From the NCBI GenBank assembly GCA_029891345.1, contig CM056994.1, forward strand, positions 226,478,991 to 226,542,990: 64,000 nt of DNA, in the 5' to 3' direction. The position numbers were made by a program, and so were the translations under genes. Below are positions 10,111 to 22,430 of this stretch, piece by piece. The DNA is from Dryococelus australis. Taxonomy: Eukaryota; Arthropoda; Insecta; Phasmatodea; Phasmatidae. Each line of letters begins with the position of its first letter. The stretch's first letter is position 1. The notes under the pieces are model-generated. The model saw only the letters and a program-made list of their open reading frames with translations. It searched no databases and was not told where the DNA came from.

Positions 10111-11680
10111 GTTGTAACTTGGGCACCACGGGGTCTTTAAAGGACTCCTGAAAGTCCATTCAGCTCTTGAAAGAGGCCGGGCTGACTTGTCCGATCTCTC
10201 TCGTCAAAACTACGGTAGTGGTGCCAGAAAAATACTACTCCCTTCTACTCTGCTTGACGCGTGACACTGTGTCGACTAAGCAAACACTACGTCAAATGTA
10301 AGTGGGGGAGTATGTTTGACTGGTGCTAAGTCAGGCACACCCTTATTCTGGAGGGTTTGTGAATGCAGTTAGTCTACGTGGGGCCGGCATTTTCCCATTG
10401 TATAGTACTGGCCTGGTAGCTTTACGGCTAGGGCAGGAAGTCTGGTTCTGTGAGAACAATCATGTGTTTCAGGCTCTGAGCCTTTGGCTGTATACCACCT
10501 GGGTGACTAAGATTGCTAGTGCTGGGGCGTGTTTCTGGCAGAATGACTAAGCGTGGTGATGTTCTTGAGGTTTGAGCATGTTGATTATTGGGTGTGGTTT
10601 GTATCACAGGGACAGAGCAACAGGTGTGAGATAGCCGATGGGGACCATTGGCTGCTGTTCTGGTTGACCAAATTATTACACAGGTGACGGGTGAACTTCT
10701 TGACTTAGGTGGGTTGGTGGCTGGAATAAATTTTGTGGTACCTCCGGTGTGACTGGGACGAGCAGGTGTGGTAGTGTTTGGTCTTGATCCCTAGGAGTAA
10801 GCTGTCCTATCACAGCAACAAGGGCAGTAGTTGGCTCTTGCAAATGCCCATAGGAAATTAGCACCTTTTTTACATTCTCTATCAGACCTCTACATCTGGA
10901 GAAAGGCATCTGGAGTCCCACACTCTCAAGTCTGTGAGGCAAAAGCAGGGCTTGTTTTCCTCTACAATGTAGAGCCACGTGAGTGGCTGCCGATAAGTGG
11001 ATACCCAATCTCAGTGCTTCACGCTAAGGTGCAATTAGTAGAAAAAATTAGGCGCCGCTGTATGCAGTCCCAACACGTGAGTGTTTGTTTCGACCACGTT
11101 CTCCTAATTCAGGGAACATCTTTCCAGCACAAACGCACCGTGGAAAGAGTGAGCACCGAACTGGCAACCTGGTCTGAAAACCGTGTACTTGTGAAGGCTC
11201 CGCCGTTCTACTTACCAGAGTATGTAGAAAGGCTGGCCTAGCTACTGCTTGTGGGTAAGTGAAGCATGTATTGACTTGATCGAGTATATTCTGCGGGATA
11301 ACCTGCTTTTCACTCAAGGGCGAGGTCATCTAGGAAAGGTGCAATTACAGGAACATGTTCCTCAAGGATCGGTTTCAACCAATGTTTATTCCATGTTACT
11401 GGAAATAAACACGTGGTGATATACTGCCTCCTGTGTTTGTCAAAAGCTTTACCGGAAGCTGAACTACGCAATACGGGTAGCTGCGAACCATTTCTAGACT
11501 AGCGGGTGCAGGGTAGTATAGCGCTGTCAAAACAAATAAAAACTATGACACCCTATTGCATTGTTTCCCTGAATGGGCCGCAGTGTCAAGTGTGGATAGA
11601 CGACGTAGCGATACGAGTGACACAATGCTTGGATGACTAAGCAGGGCATGACAGGATAAGTTCCAACAATGGAGCTTGAG

Positions 11681-11934
11681 TGAGTGAGTTAAGAGATTTT
11701 GGCGGCTCTTAACAGCGAGGTCTTGAAAGCCAATGAAGGTGATTGAAGTGAGTATAGAGCAGCGCCGGAATGAAAGGACGGGGGAAACAGGAGATCCCTA
11801 AGAAAACCCGCCCACCAACGGCATTGTTCGGCCCGATCCCCATGTGCGAAAATCTGGTTACCCGGTTGGGGATTTAACCCAGTTCGCCTTGGAGGGAGGC
11901 GAGCAGGCTAAGCACTCGTCCACCGTGGCCCCCT
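11681..11934 (-). mobile_element. tRNA-derived SINE with 11-bp target duplication
   Basis: On the minus strand the element begins GGGGGCCACGGTGGACGAG, has an A-box-like TGGACGAGTGCTTAGC and a B-box-like GGGTTAAATCCCC about 35 bases later, then a non-tRNA body with GACCTCGCTGTTAAGAG and a short TCAC-type tail. The direct repeat TGGAGCTTGAG at 11,670-11,680 and 11,935-11,945 flanks it exactly. The head and the GACCTCGCTGTT body motif recall SINEs of orthopteroid insects. It lies inside the Gyp-1 LTR and so is younger than that element. Full-length by appearance. Confidence 0.85.
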
Positions 11935-12121
11935 TGGAGCTTGAGGAAATGTTTCCCTTCTGGCACAAATGTGTCGTGAAGGAAGTAAGGCATATCGAGG
12001 AATGAAGCTGGTGAGAACTTCGGCGGCTGGTGAGGTGAAGATTGAGTGCTCAGACTGGTCAGATCCCCATCGGCTAGCAAGGTGGGAAAATGAAGACTGC
12101 TCTTGAGTCGAGTATTGACTC

Positions 12122-12136
12122 CGTATTTATACTCTG
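12122..12136 (-). promoter_or_regulatory. TATA box of Gyp-1 LTR
   Basis: The minus strand reads GAGTATAAATACGG, with a CCAAT-containing stretch (GCCAATGAGCGC) about 40 bases upstream. This is a standard pol II LTR promoter layout. Confidence 0.55.
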
Positions 12137-12500
12137 CCATACGTCTACCTCAGCGCTCATTGGCTGGCGTCTTGTGGGCGGGGGCGGCGAAAATCATTGC
12201 TCTTTGGTGTGATGTCACAGGCTGACTGGGAGAATGAAAGGCAAAACGAAAAAAACATACTAGTGGTGCCATCTAGCGGTTGTTAGTGGTACTCATTGCC
12301 TTGAGGTGCATAGCTTTGGTGTGCCGGTGAATAATACAAGTTGCGGACTGGAACGCCTATTTTTGCTGTGCAGACATACAATCATCTGACGTCCCGTGGC
12401 CACTGGTAATGCAAACTCTGTAGAAATTAGACGTGCTGTTCTCATGATGAGCTGTAGTCTAATTACCATTGTTGAAAATGCTTTGTGCGTGAAGTTTTAA

Positions 12501-13840
12501 GTTGTGGAGTTTCTGGATGGGTATTTCTACATCTAAGCGCTAAGACAGCTAGGGCACTATCAGGGTGGCACCAGAGTATGCAATAGACGGATATTTCCCC
12601 ACTAAGCAACCTAATATTCAAAGTTCATTTTATTTGTGTGGAATTTGTTTATATGAATTTCAGCCAAGATGATTGTATCAGTCTTGGAAGACCTGTTTTG
12701 CCTATATGGAAGGACCCCGATATGGTGAACATGTTTAAAATTCTATAAACTTTAGAAATCAAAGTAATGTTCATGATACGGCTTTCGCCATAACCTGTAT
12801 TGGATATTACATAAAATTTAATTATCACGTATACATACAGTCAACGAAACCTTGTTCATACAATGTTAAAATATTTCATACTGTATGATAAATTATTTTT
12901 ATTTATGTTACAAAACCATCCCTGAAGTATTGCATCATAAATTATAGTACATAGGTTACATACTCTTAGACTTTATGCTACCTTCTGACAGGCTTATTTG
13001 AACAAGTACATTCTGAAGTACGTCTTACTGTTAGAGTTACTGCAAACACAATTTTGTTAATCATAATTAAAAGTGTTTCAGTAGTCCTCTTATGTTTTTT
13101 GTGAGGTTTACGAAGAAATATTTAGTAGCCAACACATGGCAGATGAAAATATGTTCAAATTTTCACAAATAGGTTCCACTATCAGAGGTAATTGTATCTT
13201 AATTGGACAGCTAAAGTGAAATCCAATACAAACATTAATAGTAACACATAAGATTATTCGTGAGCATGAATTGATAATTTAAAAAATCTTTTAAACCGGT
13301 AAGATGATGTACTGTTCACCAAACTGGAAACTACAGGTAGCACAAAAACATATTTGGCAATTATATACACATCACTAAAAATATGCCATTATTTTCAAAT
13401 TTGTGTCCACAAACTTGCTAAGTCTTCTGAATAATAAATAGATGCTGCTCCATATGTCTGAAACTGGAATTCATGCAATGTTGGTGTAATTGTGCCCAGC
13501 AACAAAATGTGTGATGCTCTCAGAACATATTACAAATCATCATTTACTGCTGCAAGCCTAACCTACTCAGGAATCACGTCCTTTGTTTTCAAACTACTCA
13601 AAGTTTAATCTTATAGACATGAAATCAATAACGTCAATATCTGAAATCCATTAACAATACTCATAATTGCATTTCCTTTAAGTACAATCCATAATATGAT
13701 TGTCACTTTTTCTTTCTTTCTTTCTTTCTTTCTCCAAATTAAAAAATTACTTTACCCATATAATTTTAATAAGGTTTTCCTTCACATTTCTACATCTTTC
13801 AGAGTTATATGTAATTTTTGATATATCAAAACATTAATTT
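12501..13840. other. AT-rich non-coding stretch
   Basis: No open frame, RNA gene or terminal repeat of note apart from the TTTC microsatellite listed separately. Confidence 0.5.
13706..13734. repeat. (TTTC)n microsatellite
   Basis: Six or so TTTC units in AT-rich DNA. Confidence 0.9.
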
Positions 13841-15812
13841 GATGCCGGCTAACAGCTAGCGACGCTAGTGCCCATTATGGCGCTCATCACGCACATGCCA
13901 CATGTACCTGCATGTGCACAATGAGGCCTATATTTTGAATTTTCACACAAATATTATTTTGCAGTGTAAAATGTGTCTGGTATTTTTATTTTGCAGGGTT
14001 TGAAATGTCTCAAAGTGTTTAAAGTGTTTGTTGTTATTATGAAAATGTTTGGTTATGAAATTCAAAGTGCTCGCGGCACCGAGATTAAGAACAGTAATAT
14101 TCCGGCGTGAACACCGTCATAAAGAGACACTAAATTAATATGAAAACTTCATAAGAAAATTATACAATGTGAAACAATATTAAATTTAATTTGTGCCACT
14201 TTTATTTCAATAATAAAATATTTTACTCGGCATGCATAGCACTTCCGCATATGTGAACCCCGTAGGCGGCCATGGTAGGTCCATGCTACGCTGGCCTCTG
14301 GACAGTCTGTCAAGGAGAGCTGGCGAGGTAAGACACTGTCACGTACGCACTACAAATTTTTGTTCACTAATTTAAATTTCAATAGCACTTTTAGTATATC
14401 GGTTAACCTTTGCTTGCGTACGTTTTGCCAGACATTTTCCCAGCGTTATGCTTCCGCTTAACTTATTTATTTCGCCCTTGTGGCATTTTCAACTTAATGG
14501 AGGAGAAGGAGAAGAAATATGTTGGAGAGGACACGCGACCTGCGCAACTTGAATCAGGCGTCATCAGTTTCTGCTAAAGGCATTTCATCGTAATTTCTGT
14601 ATTTTTGCAATGCACAATTTTAAGGGCTTTGTTTTCATATATGTATTTGAAAGTGTATTCCATGTTTGAATATTTTACATCAACATCACGTACAAACACA
14701 TGGCTAACTGACACCAAGTATATGTCTACGCCATCATTGCGTTTTGAGAGCTTATTTATGTAATATCATGTGTGCAATATTTTATTCAGGGTTCTATGTT
14801 AAATTTGGTCAGGGTTCCGTGTAATTTTCATGTAAATTGATGCTTTTCTGTTTGACCACATGGTCACTTTGTTTGATTTTCCGCCATCAGGCATGCTACA
14901 AGCCTGTAACCACTATAATCACAAAGTTAATATTTTTCTCTACCAGAATAATATTTTGTTGGAATTTAATTTGCAGTTTCACAAAGAAATATTGCAATTC
15001 CACCTGCACCACGTGGTCCACTACGAACTTCACCCAGCGGCATCCATGCCATCTGAACTTGTTTTCGCACATGTGTGTGTTTATTGTGAATACTCATATC
15101 TTGCCCCATCGTGTTTCATGTATATTTTGAGGGTTTATGTAGTTTTGTAATTTGTGTACGGTGCAATTACTTCCGTCCTAGCCGGTACTGTGTATAGGCC
15201 GTCACCACACTACCCACGTGCTGGAGGGCGAGCCCAGACGAGTTTGCGTTAGTGATGCTGAGTAATCACACGTGTTAATATGTATCATCAAGGGTTTCAT
15301 TTGTAATTCACCGTATCCTGTCTTCAGGGAAAAACCGTCAGTCCACCCTAGCGGCTGTCGGCCTTCTTCCCTTGTGAAGGCTGTGCTTTCACGCACCTTG
15401 ATGAGATCATCCATCTAGGCGTGCGCTAGATTAATTGCGGGCTGGGGAGCACCCAAGCTTAATTGGTTAGTTATGACAGAGAGTACGTATCATAATTTCA
15501 TTGGCACGTTGATCCGTATGAGCAATAATTACAAAAGCAAGTCTACAGTGAACTTATATTCTTTTATTCAGTTGTGACAGTGTCCAAGCCACATGTATTT
15601 TATAAAGTGTTTATTTTCGAATTGATGTTAGTAAAAGTTTAGTATTGTCTACGTGTTAAGTATGCATGGGGGAGATGGACATACAGAACCCACAGCATCC
15701 CCGAGAACCCTGAGTCTCCATAGTGCGGCAATTGGGAAGCATTGTTGGTGCCCGTATTACAAGTAAGTATTTGTGTCATCGTCTGTCTTGTGTCTCACCT
15801 GACTATATCAAT
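13841..15812. other. mixed region leading into Gyp-2, partly probable LTR
   Basis: The part just before the Gyp-2 primer site (about 15,160-15,812) is more GC-rich and is probably the 3' part of a Gyp-2 LTR, but no second copy exists in the window to prove it. A GC-richer block at about 14,230-14,324 ends in GCGAG followed by GTAAGAC, a good splice-donor shape, and could be a non-coding host exon. Open frames at 14,837-15,150 have no known motif. Confidence 0.3.
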
Positions 15813-15830
15813 TGGCGCTCAACGTGGGGC
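15813..15830 (+). promoter_or_regulatory. primer-binding-site-like motif, Gyp-2
   Basis: TGGCGCTCAACGTGGGGC. It begins TGG as required for pairing with a tRNA CCA end, and near-identical motifs precede gag in Gyp-4 (25,694) and Gyp-7 (56,118). I do not assign the tRNA. Confidence 0.7.
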
Positions 15831-15859
15831 TCAAACCCATGATACCGAGATGAAGTGTC

Positions 15860-16370
15860 TCGCTCTCTACTGACTGAGAGGAAAAACAGCCACATGGTTG
15901 AACCTTGTAAGAGACTACCGTGTGACGTGGGAGGAGTTTTGCGATAGATTTTTTGGGAAGATTTGATACTGACGGAGATGCCATTCAAGCGCAAGTGCGG
16001 TTGTATAATGAACAGCAACATGAACGTGAGGGTATTGAGGAGTTCATACAGCGTAAGTTAGGCTTGTTCAAGCGTTTAACCCAGGTCAGCTGATATTAGG
16101 CTGTTGTTGCGCGCAGCAAGCCGGAATAGTGTGGAACTGTTTACCCGGGAGGCACGTGCCTACGAACGAGATAAGAAGATGGAACAAAGAGAAATAGTGC
16201 CAGACAGACACCGTGAACTTCCGCCGCCTGTACCTCCCATGCTATCTATTAATGTCACGCGACCGCCGCTTCCTTTCAGACAGATTACACAGTCACCGCC
16301 ACAGCAAGAAAACCAGTCTGCTACGTGCGAAAGAGTGTTGCAAGTGACTGACAATACCGTGAAAGCATTA
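15860..16370 (+). pseudogene. Gyp-2 gag-like region
   Basis: The translation shows TATWLNLVRDYRVTWEEF and then a QAQVRLYNEQQHEREGIEEF stretch, the helical capsid pattern of Gypsy Gag. A Pro-rich stretch follows (about 16,200-16,320). No PHD-like finger is seen before it, unlike Gyp-1, -4, -6 and -7. Broken. Confidence 0.6.
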
Positions 16371-16790
16371 AGAATCTGTGTAGAACTCAAGGGAAAAATG
16401 TCATGGCTGTTATTGACACTGCAGCCAGTCAAAATTTTGTATGCGAAGGACTGATACAAGCTATAACAACTAGAGTGCCACAGCGACCTTTGCAATTCGC
16501 TACCACACACCAACAGGGGAAGCGAAAACTGTTATGCACATAACGGTAGGGATCCGAGAGCTGCGTACCAAGTGTGATGTTTACATTGTGTTGGACTTAT
16601 GCGAAGAAGTGATTTTGGCACTGCCATGGCTTGTTGAGAAACACGCCATAGTAGAACCGCATCTATATCGTCTGCACGTGGGGACACGTGAGCGATGGCC
16701 CATATACGCCATGGGAGCAACACCACCAACAACTGCTGTGGCGCTTGCTGATGTCGAGCACGAGGTGCCCGCTACACATTAGCAACGTCT
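16370..16790 (+). pseudogene. Gyp-2 retropepsin-like protease
   Basis: A DTAAS active-site motif near 16,420 sits in a VIDTAASQNFV context, followed by a VILALPWL stretch near 16,610, the expected second beta-sheet region of a Gypsy aspartic protease. It lies between gag and RT as usual. Broken. Confidence 0.65.
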
Positions 16791-16809
16791 GCAGGACCAG
16801 TATGCCAGT

Positions 16810-18150
16810 GTGTTCCACACTGAGGGGAAACTGCAGTGCACCGACATCACGGAGCACACGATCGTCACAATGCATGAGGACCCGGTGTACTCTAAGCCAC
16901 GAGACCCAAGTATTTTCTTTTGCCATGTTATCAACCAGCAGGTATGTGAGATGCTCAATGATAATGTTATTGAACCTACACAAAGTCTCTATAATTCAGG
17001 TATCACCCTTGCTCCAGAAAAAAATGGCGAATGGCGATTCTGTGTTGATTTTCACTCCCTCAATAAAATCACTATAAGCGTTCCACCACCAGTCATTAAT
17101 ATGAAAGACACTTTGTCAACATTAGGACCAGCTACCGTTTTCACATCACTTGATTTAAAGTCCGGGTACTGGCAAATGCCTGTGTCCGCCTACTGTACAG
17201 AAAGAAAACAGCATTTACTACCCCAGATGGACGTAGATTTCTATTTGTTTCCATGCCATTTGGTTAAAGTGTGCCCCGGCAACGTTTCAAAACTTAATGG
17301 TTAATGTTTTGAATGGATTCATTGATGACCATGCGATGGCGTATTTGGATGATGTACTTGTTTGGTCTAACAGCTGGGAACAGCACTTGCCCCATTTGAG
17401 CCTTGTGTTGGATCTGCTTGAACATAACAAACTTACATTGCAAAGTGGAAAAGTGTAAGTTAGGTATGAGTCGAATGGAGTTTTTGGGACACTGTGTAAC
17501 AGGGGATGGACACGAACCAGAACAGCAACAGGTACAGGAAATTCAAAACAAACCCACATCCATATCGCGTAAAGAAGTCAGAAAGTTCTTTGACTTAATT
17601 AATTGGTTAAGGGAATTTGTCCCAAACTTCTCCGTAATCACTGCACCATTAACTGCTTTGTTGTGTGAGAAACGTAAATTTGTCTGGACACCTCAAGCCG
17701 ATCAAACATTTAAAGAAATAAAAATTGTATTTCAGAACTGTAATCCGCTATCTAGGTTCAACCCAGAGTTACCCATTGTTGTACAAACAGAATCCAGTCA
17801 AGAAGGCATCGAGGCTGTGTTGTATCAGGAAGGAGCACACGAGGAAAAACACATAATCAGTTACCACAGTGTGAAGTTTGGTGACACAGAACATAAATAT
17901 CACGTTAACGAACAGGAATGTTTGGCCATTGTACATGCATTGCGGAAGTACCGGTCGTACTTACTAGGAAAGGCAGTTTACACTCAAAACTGACAACCGA
18001 TGTCTGATATGGTTAGAGGGAATGCATAATGGGAAAAGCAAACTTGCCGCTGGGTTCTGTTACTGCAGGAATACAATTTCAAGGTAGAAAACGTGGCAGG
18101 AAAAACCAACGAGCTCATGGACTCCTTGTCAGCGACCTGCTTACTACCAA
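16810..18150 (+). pseudogene. Gyp-2 reverse transcriptase and RNase H
   Basis: RT blocks include EWRFCVDFHSLNK, TVFTSLDLKSGYWQ and AYLDDVLVWSNSWEQHL (about 17,030-17,400), the last holding the catalytic aspartates. The thumb and connection have EFLGHCVTGDG, and RNase H shows KYHVNEQECLAIVHALRKYR (near 17,900). These are diagnostic for Ty3/Gypsy pol. Broken in several places. Integrase is absent downstream. Confidence 0.85.
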
Positions 18151-18180
18151 ACAGTGGAAATCATTACAACCACAGTTATA

Positions 18181-18413
18181 GGCCGTTCACTGTAAAGTGA
18201 GCACTTTTTAGGCCCTTTCAAAATACATTCATCCGTAATAAATATATTTTAATGCACTATCAGATGTTAACTTTTGACAGTGGTGAAATATGTGCCGTAT
18301 GTCCATTAGTCATATTGCAATTTTGATATTAAAAAGTGGCAGAAAGTTAGAAATTAGTTGAAACAAAAATTTTAGCAGGGCCTTGAAAAGTGCTCACTTT
18401 ACTGTGGACAGCC
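18181..18413. mobile_element. MITE copy 1 (233 bp, TA-flanked)
   Basis: The ends are inverted repeats: GGCCGTTCACTGTAAAGTGA at the left and, read from the right, GGCTGTCCACAGTAAAGTGA, both continuing GCACTTTT. TA dinucleotides flank it (18,179-18,180 and 18,414-18,415). The interior is AT-rich without coding. A second copy with the same ends and length lies at 29,163-29,396. TA target and short TIRs suggest a Tc1/mariner-like parent, which is inference. Confidence 0.85.
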
Positions 18414-18415
18414 TA

Positions 18416-19840
18416 TAACAACCGTTCGCATGGCCAAGCCCGACTGCACTCTTGCTGTGGATGGACAGATAAACCTGAGTTAAACGATTCTGAAAATAAC
18501 CAGCACCGCCAAATGTATTGTGGCACCCGGCCTCCAGGAAATGGTTATCCTCAGCCACCCATGGCTCTGCCAACAACAATGTGTAATGGACCACAATCAG
18601 CAAGAGGTCTACTTAGGCCACAACACAGTTTCAGTCAACGGGGAGCATAGCCCACAAGCCATAGCCGTCCTGCCATTGCTAGCAGCATAAATCAACCATG
18701 AACTGGACAACACCAAATTCCAGCAACTGAAGCAAGTCTTGGATGAGCAGGCGGGGGCATTCAGACCAAAAGTAACACTGTGCCAGATGAGGACCATACA
18801 AAATGAGATATGGCTCACCACAAGCAAACCAGTATACAACTGTCCATATAGCGTGTCAACAACTGATTATGGACGAAATAAGGGAGGTGAAACAACAGGG
18901 TGTGATCGAACCATTAGATTCACTGTTCAACTCACATGTTTTCTTGGTTCCAAAAAACAGATGGGCAGTTACGATTCTGCGAAAATGACAAGGCCTTTTG
19001 GGCTGAAAACGCACCCACAAAATTCCAGAGACTCTTGTCCTCGGAGGTTCTAACCAGATACGTCGGGCAGTTCTGATTTGCCTACCTCGATGACATCATT
19101 ATTTACTCCAAAACCTCGGGGGAACATCTTGCACACCTCCGACGATTTCTCGAATACCTCGAGATCCACGGAATGATGACCAAATTATCTAAAAACCACT
19201 TTGGGAAAACGTTGATAGACTACCTCGGACACATGGTCTTGCCAAATGGCACTTTCTCCAAGCGAACTATACGAGCCATCCAGAAAGCCGATGAGCCTAC
19301 CACCAAGAAGCAACTCTGGCAGTTCAGGTCTTTGCAGTTGGCTATGTGATTTTGTACCAGACATTGCCAGTGTTATGGAGCCCCTGCACCCCCTACTTGA
19401 GAAAGAGGCAAGATGGCGATGGGGGTCAGAACACAGTGCAGCATTTCAAGTCTTGAAGGAGAGCTTTCACAATGTAAAGCAGCTTCACCAACCCCAAGGG
19501 GAAGGACCCCTAATTCTCTAGACAGACGCCTGCCAAAACGGCCTCGGCACCGTACTCTACCAGGACGACAGAGGAGGCCACCTGCAGGTAATAGCGTATG
19601 CCAGTACACTGCTAAACGCTACCGAACAACGCTATCATGTTAACAAACAAGAATCCCTAGCAGTTATATGGGCAGTATTATTTGGAAGGGACTCGCTTCA
19701 TTCTCCGCACAGACAGTAAGGTGCTGCAGTGGCTGCGGTAGTCCAAGGTCGCGAAGTTGAAGCTTGGGATGTGGGACATGTTCCTGACAGAATTCAATTT
19801 TAAAGTATAGAATTGTTCGGGAAATTGAAACTATTTACCC
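18416..19840 (+). pseudogene. Gyp-3 protease end, RT and RNase H
   Basis: A protease C-terminal stretch has an IVAPGLQEMVIL-type run. RT follows with QQLIMDEIREVKQQGVIEPL and FAYLDDIIIYSKTSGEHLAHL (about 19,080-19,140), then the thumb (LSKNHFGKTLIDYLGHMV), connection (DFVPDIASVMEPLHPLLEKE) and RNase H (DACQNGLGTVLYQDD near 19,525). Standard Gypsy pol, broken in many places. Confidence 0.8.
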
Positions 19841-19846
19841 GAAGCC

Positions 19847-21170
19847 TTGTCCCACCTACCTGATTTGGAACTTGCCGAGAAAGCGGACGAAGCTTGGAAT
19901 CGCATGATGCCACCCCAACCACAGGAGACTAGTCCGGAAGAGCAGATGCGACTGCTACAGTTGCAAATCAGCAGAGACCAGATCGCCATTCACCAGCAAC
20001 AAAATCCGGAGATACAGGGATTGCTTAAGGCACGTTCTAAATGCTTTGAGGTCCAGAACAATGTCGTATTGTCCCGCAACAGTCAACCATGGGCAAAATG
20101 GAAGATGTGGGTTCCTAAAGCCCTCCACGCCAAATCTGTCATAACTACCACGATCACCCGAAAGCACACACACCCGGTTACCAAAGAAACTTTAGCAGAT
20201 ATAGCTGGATGTTATATCTGGGACGGGATGGCCCGGGACATCTGCCAATATGTGGGTAGCTGTGAAAAGTGTTGCTGAGGAAAGGCGTACCCAGTACCAC
20301 CCCCAGTGTCGAAACCCCAACGCCCTCAGACACCATGGACACATGTTGCGGCTCGTACTTTATGGGCCCATACCCAATAAGTACTTGCAGCAACCATTAC
20401 CTGCCCGTCATCACCGACCTATTTTCCTGCTGGGTAGAAGTATTTCTCCTACCCAGCCAGGAAACGCATCACATCATTGGAAAATTTGAGGCCAAAATTT
20501 TCCCTAATTGGGAGTACCCACAATATATCTTAACAGACAATGGAATGCAGTTCATAGGCCTTAAATAGTTTGCATGCAAAGAATGGGGGTTGGAGACGTA
20601 GACCACCCCATCTTACCACCCACAAGCGAATCCCACCAAAAGGAAAAATCAGTAAATAAAGAAAATCCTGCGTCTGAGCATTGGGGATGACCACAAACAT
20701 TGTGAATCGCATATCCTCAAAATATACTGTTTGCCGTAAGGTGAAGAACAAACGAAGCCACCAACACCAGTCCAAGCCAACTCCTCCTAGGAACCACCTT
20801 ACTCCAACCAGCGGACTGGCAGTGGGAGAGTCCCCCATCCAAACTACCACAGCCAGAAGATGTTCGTCTGGCCATGCTAGCCCGCACCAACGCAGCGAGG
20901 GAATCCCAGGATATATATATACACACACACACACAACGCAAGTACCCACAACCTCGAGTGGGTACCCGAACGCTCAATATAGGCGAGACTGCTTCTGCGA
21001 CTCCATCCACTCAGTAAATCTAGTAACCAGTTTAGTGGGTGCCTCGCCGGCAAGTGGGAAGGCCCCAATAAGGTGTTCGGTCGACATGATGTCTACTGGG
21101 TGGAAGACCTCCGGGGGCGGATTCACAAGGCAGTGTGAGGACGAATCCGGCCCTTCCCATATTTGAGCAC
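19847..21170 (+). pseudogene. Gyp-3 integrase
   Basis: The zinc-binding part ends with THPVTKETLADIAGCYIWDG and a closing SCEKCC (about 20,160-20,276). The catalytic core follows to about 20,700 with a LTDNGMQF block near 20,530, and a C-terminal part extends to about 21,170. The HHCC-DDE order places it in Ty3/Gypsy. Broken. Confidence 0.75.
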
Positions 21171-21179
21171 TGAACCTGA

Positions 21180-22430
21180 AGGGCAAATAGCAGCCTCCAT
21201 TACCTCCGAAGCCTCAGAGGAATTGGACAACCCAACGAACTACAGACAGCCAAGGAACGAGCTGTCTCCCACCAGCTTGGCCTAAGGGGCCACTAAAAAC
21301 AGCAGAGCCTGCCAGTCGTACAATGCCAGCCACCACCACCACCACCGACTTCCAGAGTAAAATGGAGATACGAGGAGGGAGATGGACTCCATGCGCCAGC
21401 GAGTTATCATGGGCAGTTCATTAGACTGGGAGAAACAACCACAGGGATCACCGCCGAATCAATTTGTGAAAGGGGCGAGATGCCCTGCACCAAGTCATAA
21501 ACCAGGGAAAGAAGACCACTTTCCCCAGAATCGAGACAGACCACAATCATGAAGTCTCAAGGGGAACACCCGGCCACACCAATAAGAGCCGGTGGAATGT
21601 TCCCAACCACCCCGGCTGACAGCGAGGGTCAAGTCAGAACTCCCCACCTGAATGAACCAATTATGAGAGCCCTCATTGAACTTGTGCCGGCGGCTGCCCA
21701 GTACCTGGAGGAACCACCGTCCACTCCAAGTTCTGGGACTGAGACAGAAGCAACCGTGGACGTGTTCTTCGCTTCGGAAGGTGGAGATGCTGCTACTTCA
21801 CCCGGAGGGGCAGAAGAAGAAAGCGTAACACAAGCTCCGAACAGAACCTGCAGCTCCGGTGTCACCCCTCGACACTTAGGGCCTCTTCAACTCCCGCTGG
21901 AGGGGCAGAAGAAGTTGGTCTATCCCAAGACCTGCCCCTGACGATGCCAGCAGCCCTGTTGTCGCTTCATGCTGAGGCAGACACCTGGGGCACGTCATCC
22001 ATACGAGCGGAGGAACAACCGCAAGCCAATGTATAAAGGGGTGGGAGGGGGCTTACAGAGTCCCCAAACCCAATGCTGTCAGCCAGAGAGGTAGTAGCAC
22101 CATAGCACCATCCGAACCACTGCCTCTGGTGGCCTTCCCACTGGCAACCACGTTAGACAATGGACCTGTCATTACGCCCTCACTGCCTGCCAATCAGTCC
22201 TGGACCGTGGACAAGGGCGCACCCACACAGCAATTCCTGCCTCGTCGATGTCTGCAGTCTCAGCGAACCTGCCAGGCCGGTACCGGGTGCTGCCCTGGAG
22301 GCCTCTCTCAAATTTGCTTGGCCCACCCTGTCACATATCGCCAAGAGAAAGTGGGGAGACCTCTCAAGAAGAAGCGGGGGAAGCAGCATCCTGCATTGCA
22401 ACATTCTACGAAGAGTGAGTGATTGTCTAG
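21180..22430 (+). pseudogene. Gyp-3 post-pol low-complexity region
   Basis: Open stretches at 21,549-21,941 and 22,129-22,422 are rich in Pro, Glu, Ser, Thr and Ala and follow integrase on the same strand. No envelope-like membrane span is seen. It matches the position of similar regions in Gyp-1 and Gyp-4. Function unknown. Confidence 0.4.

Larger units (their letters stand above)
10240..12500 (-). mobile_element. Gyp-1 5' LTR (with SINE inside)
   Basis: The minus-strand region from about 12,500 matches the start of the Gyp-4 LTR around CTCATCA and CTACAGA-type blocks (12,465-12,400). It carries a TATA box at 12,122-12,136 and ends near 10,240, just before a weak TGGCACC primer-site-like motif (10,226-10,210) and the Gag fossil. 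Without the SINE it would be about 2 kb. Start and end are approximate. Open frames within it (such as 11,329-11,048 and 10,831-11,241) have no recognisable motif and are taken as chance. Confidence 0.5.
15813..18180 (+). mobile_element. Gyp-2: Ty3/Gypsy fossil (gag to RNase H)
   Basis: It begins with a primer-binding-site-like TGGCGCTCAACGTGGGGC (15,813-15,830) and continues with Gag-like sequence, retropepsin, reverse transcriptase and RNase H on the plus strand. No integrase follows: the body stops near 18,180 at the MITE and Gyp-3 sequence starts right after. It differs enough from Gyp-3 and Gyp-4 to be a separate family. Broken, with roughly eight or more breaks. No paired LTRs are available for dating. 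Confidence 0.8.

Noticed and set aside
10676-11329. Open frames of 90-136 residues on both strands
   Set aside because: They overlap on both strands, match no family and lie in the Gyp-1 LTR, so they are taken as chance.
20915-20940. (AT)n/(AC)n run as a regulatory site
   Set aside because: A simple microsatellite in the Gyp-3 integrase C-terminal region; no regulatory evidence.
21549-21941. Possible envelope gene after Gyp-3 integrase
   Set aside because: No signal peptide, no membrane span, no cysteine pattern; composition is low-complexity.
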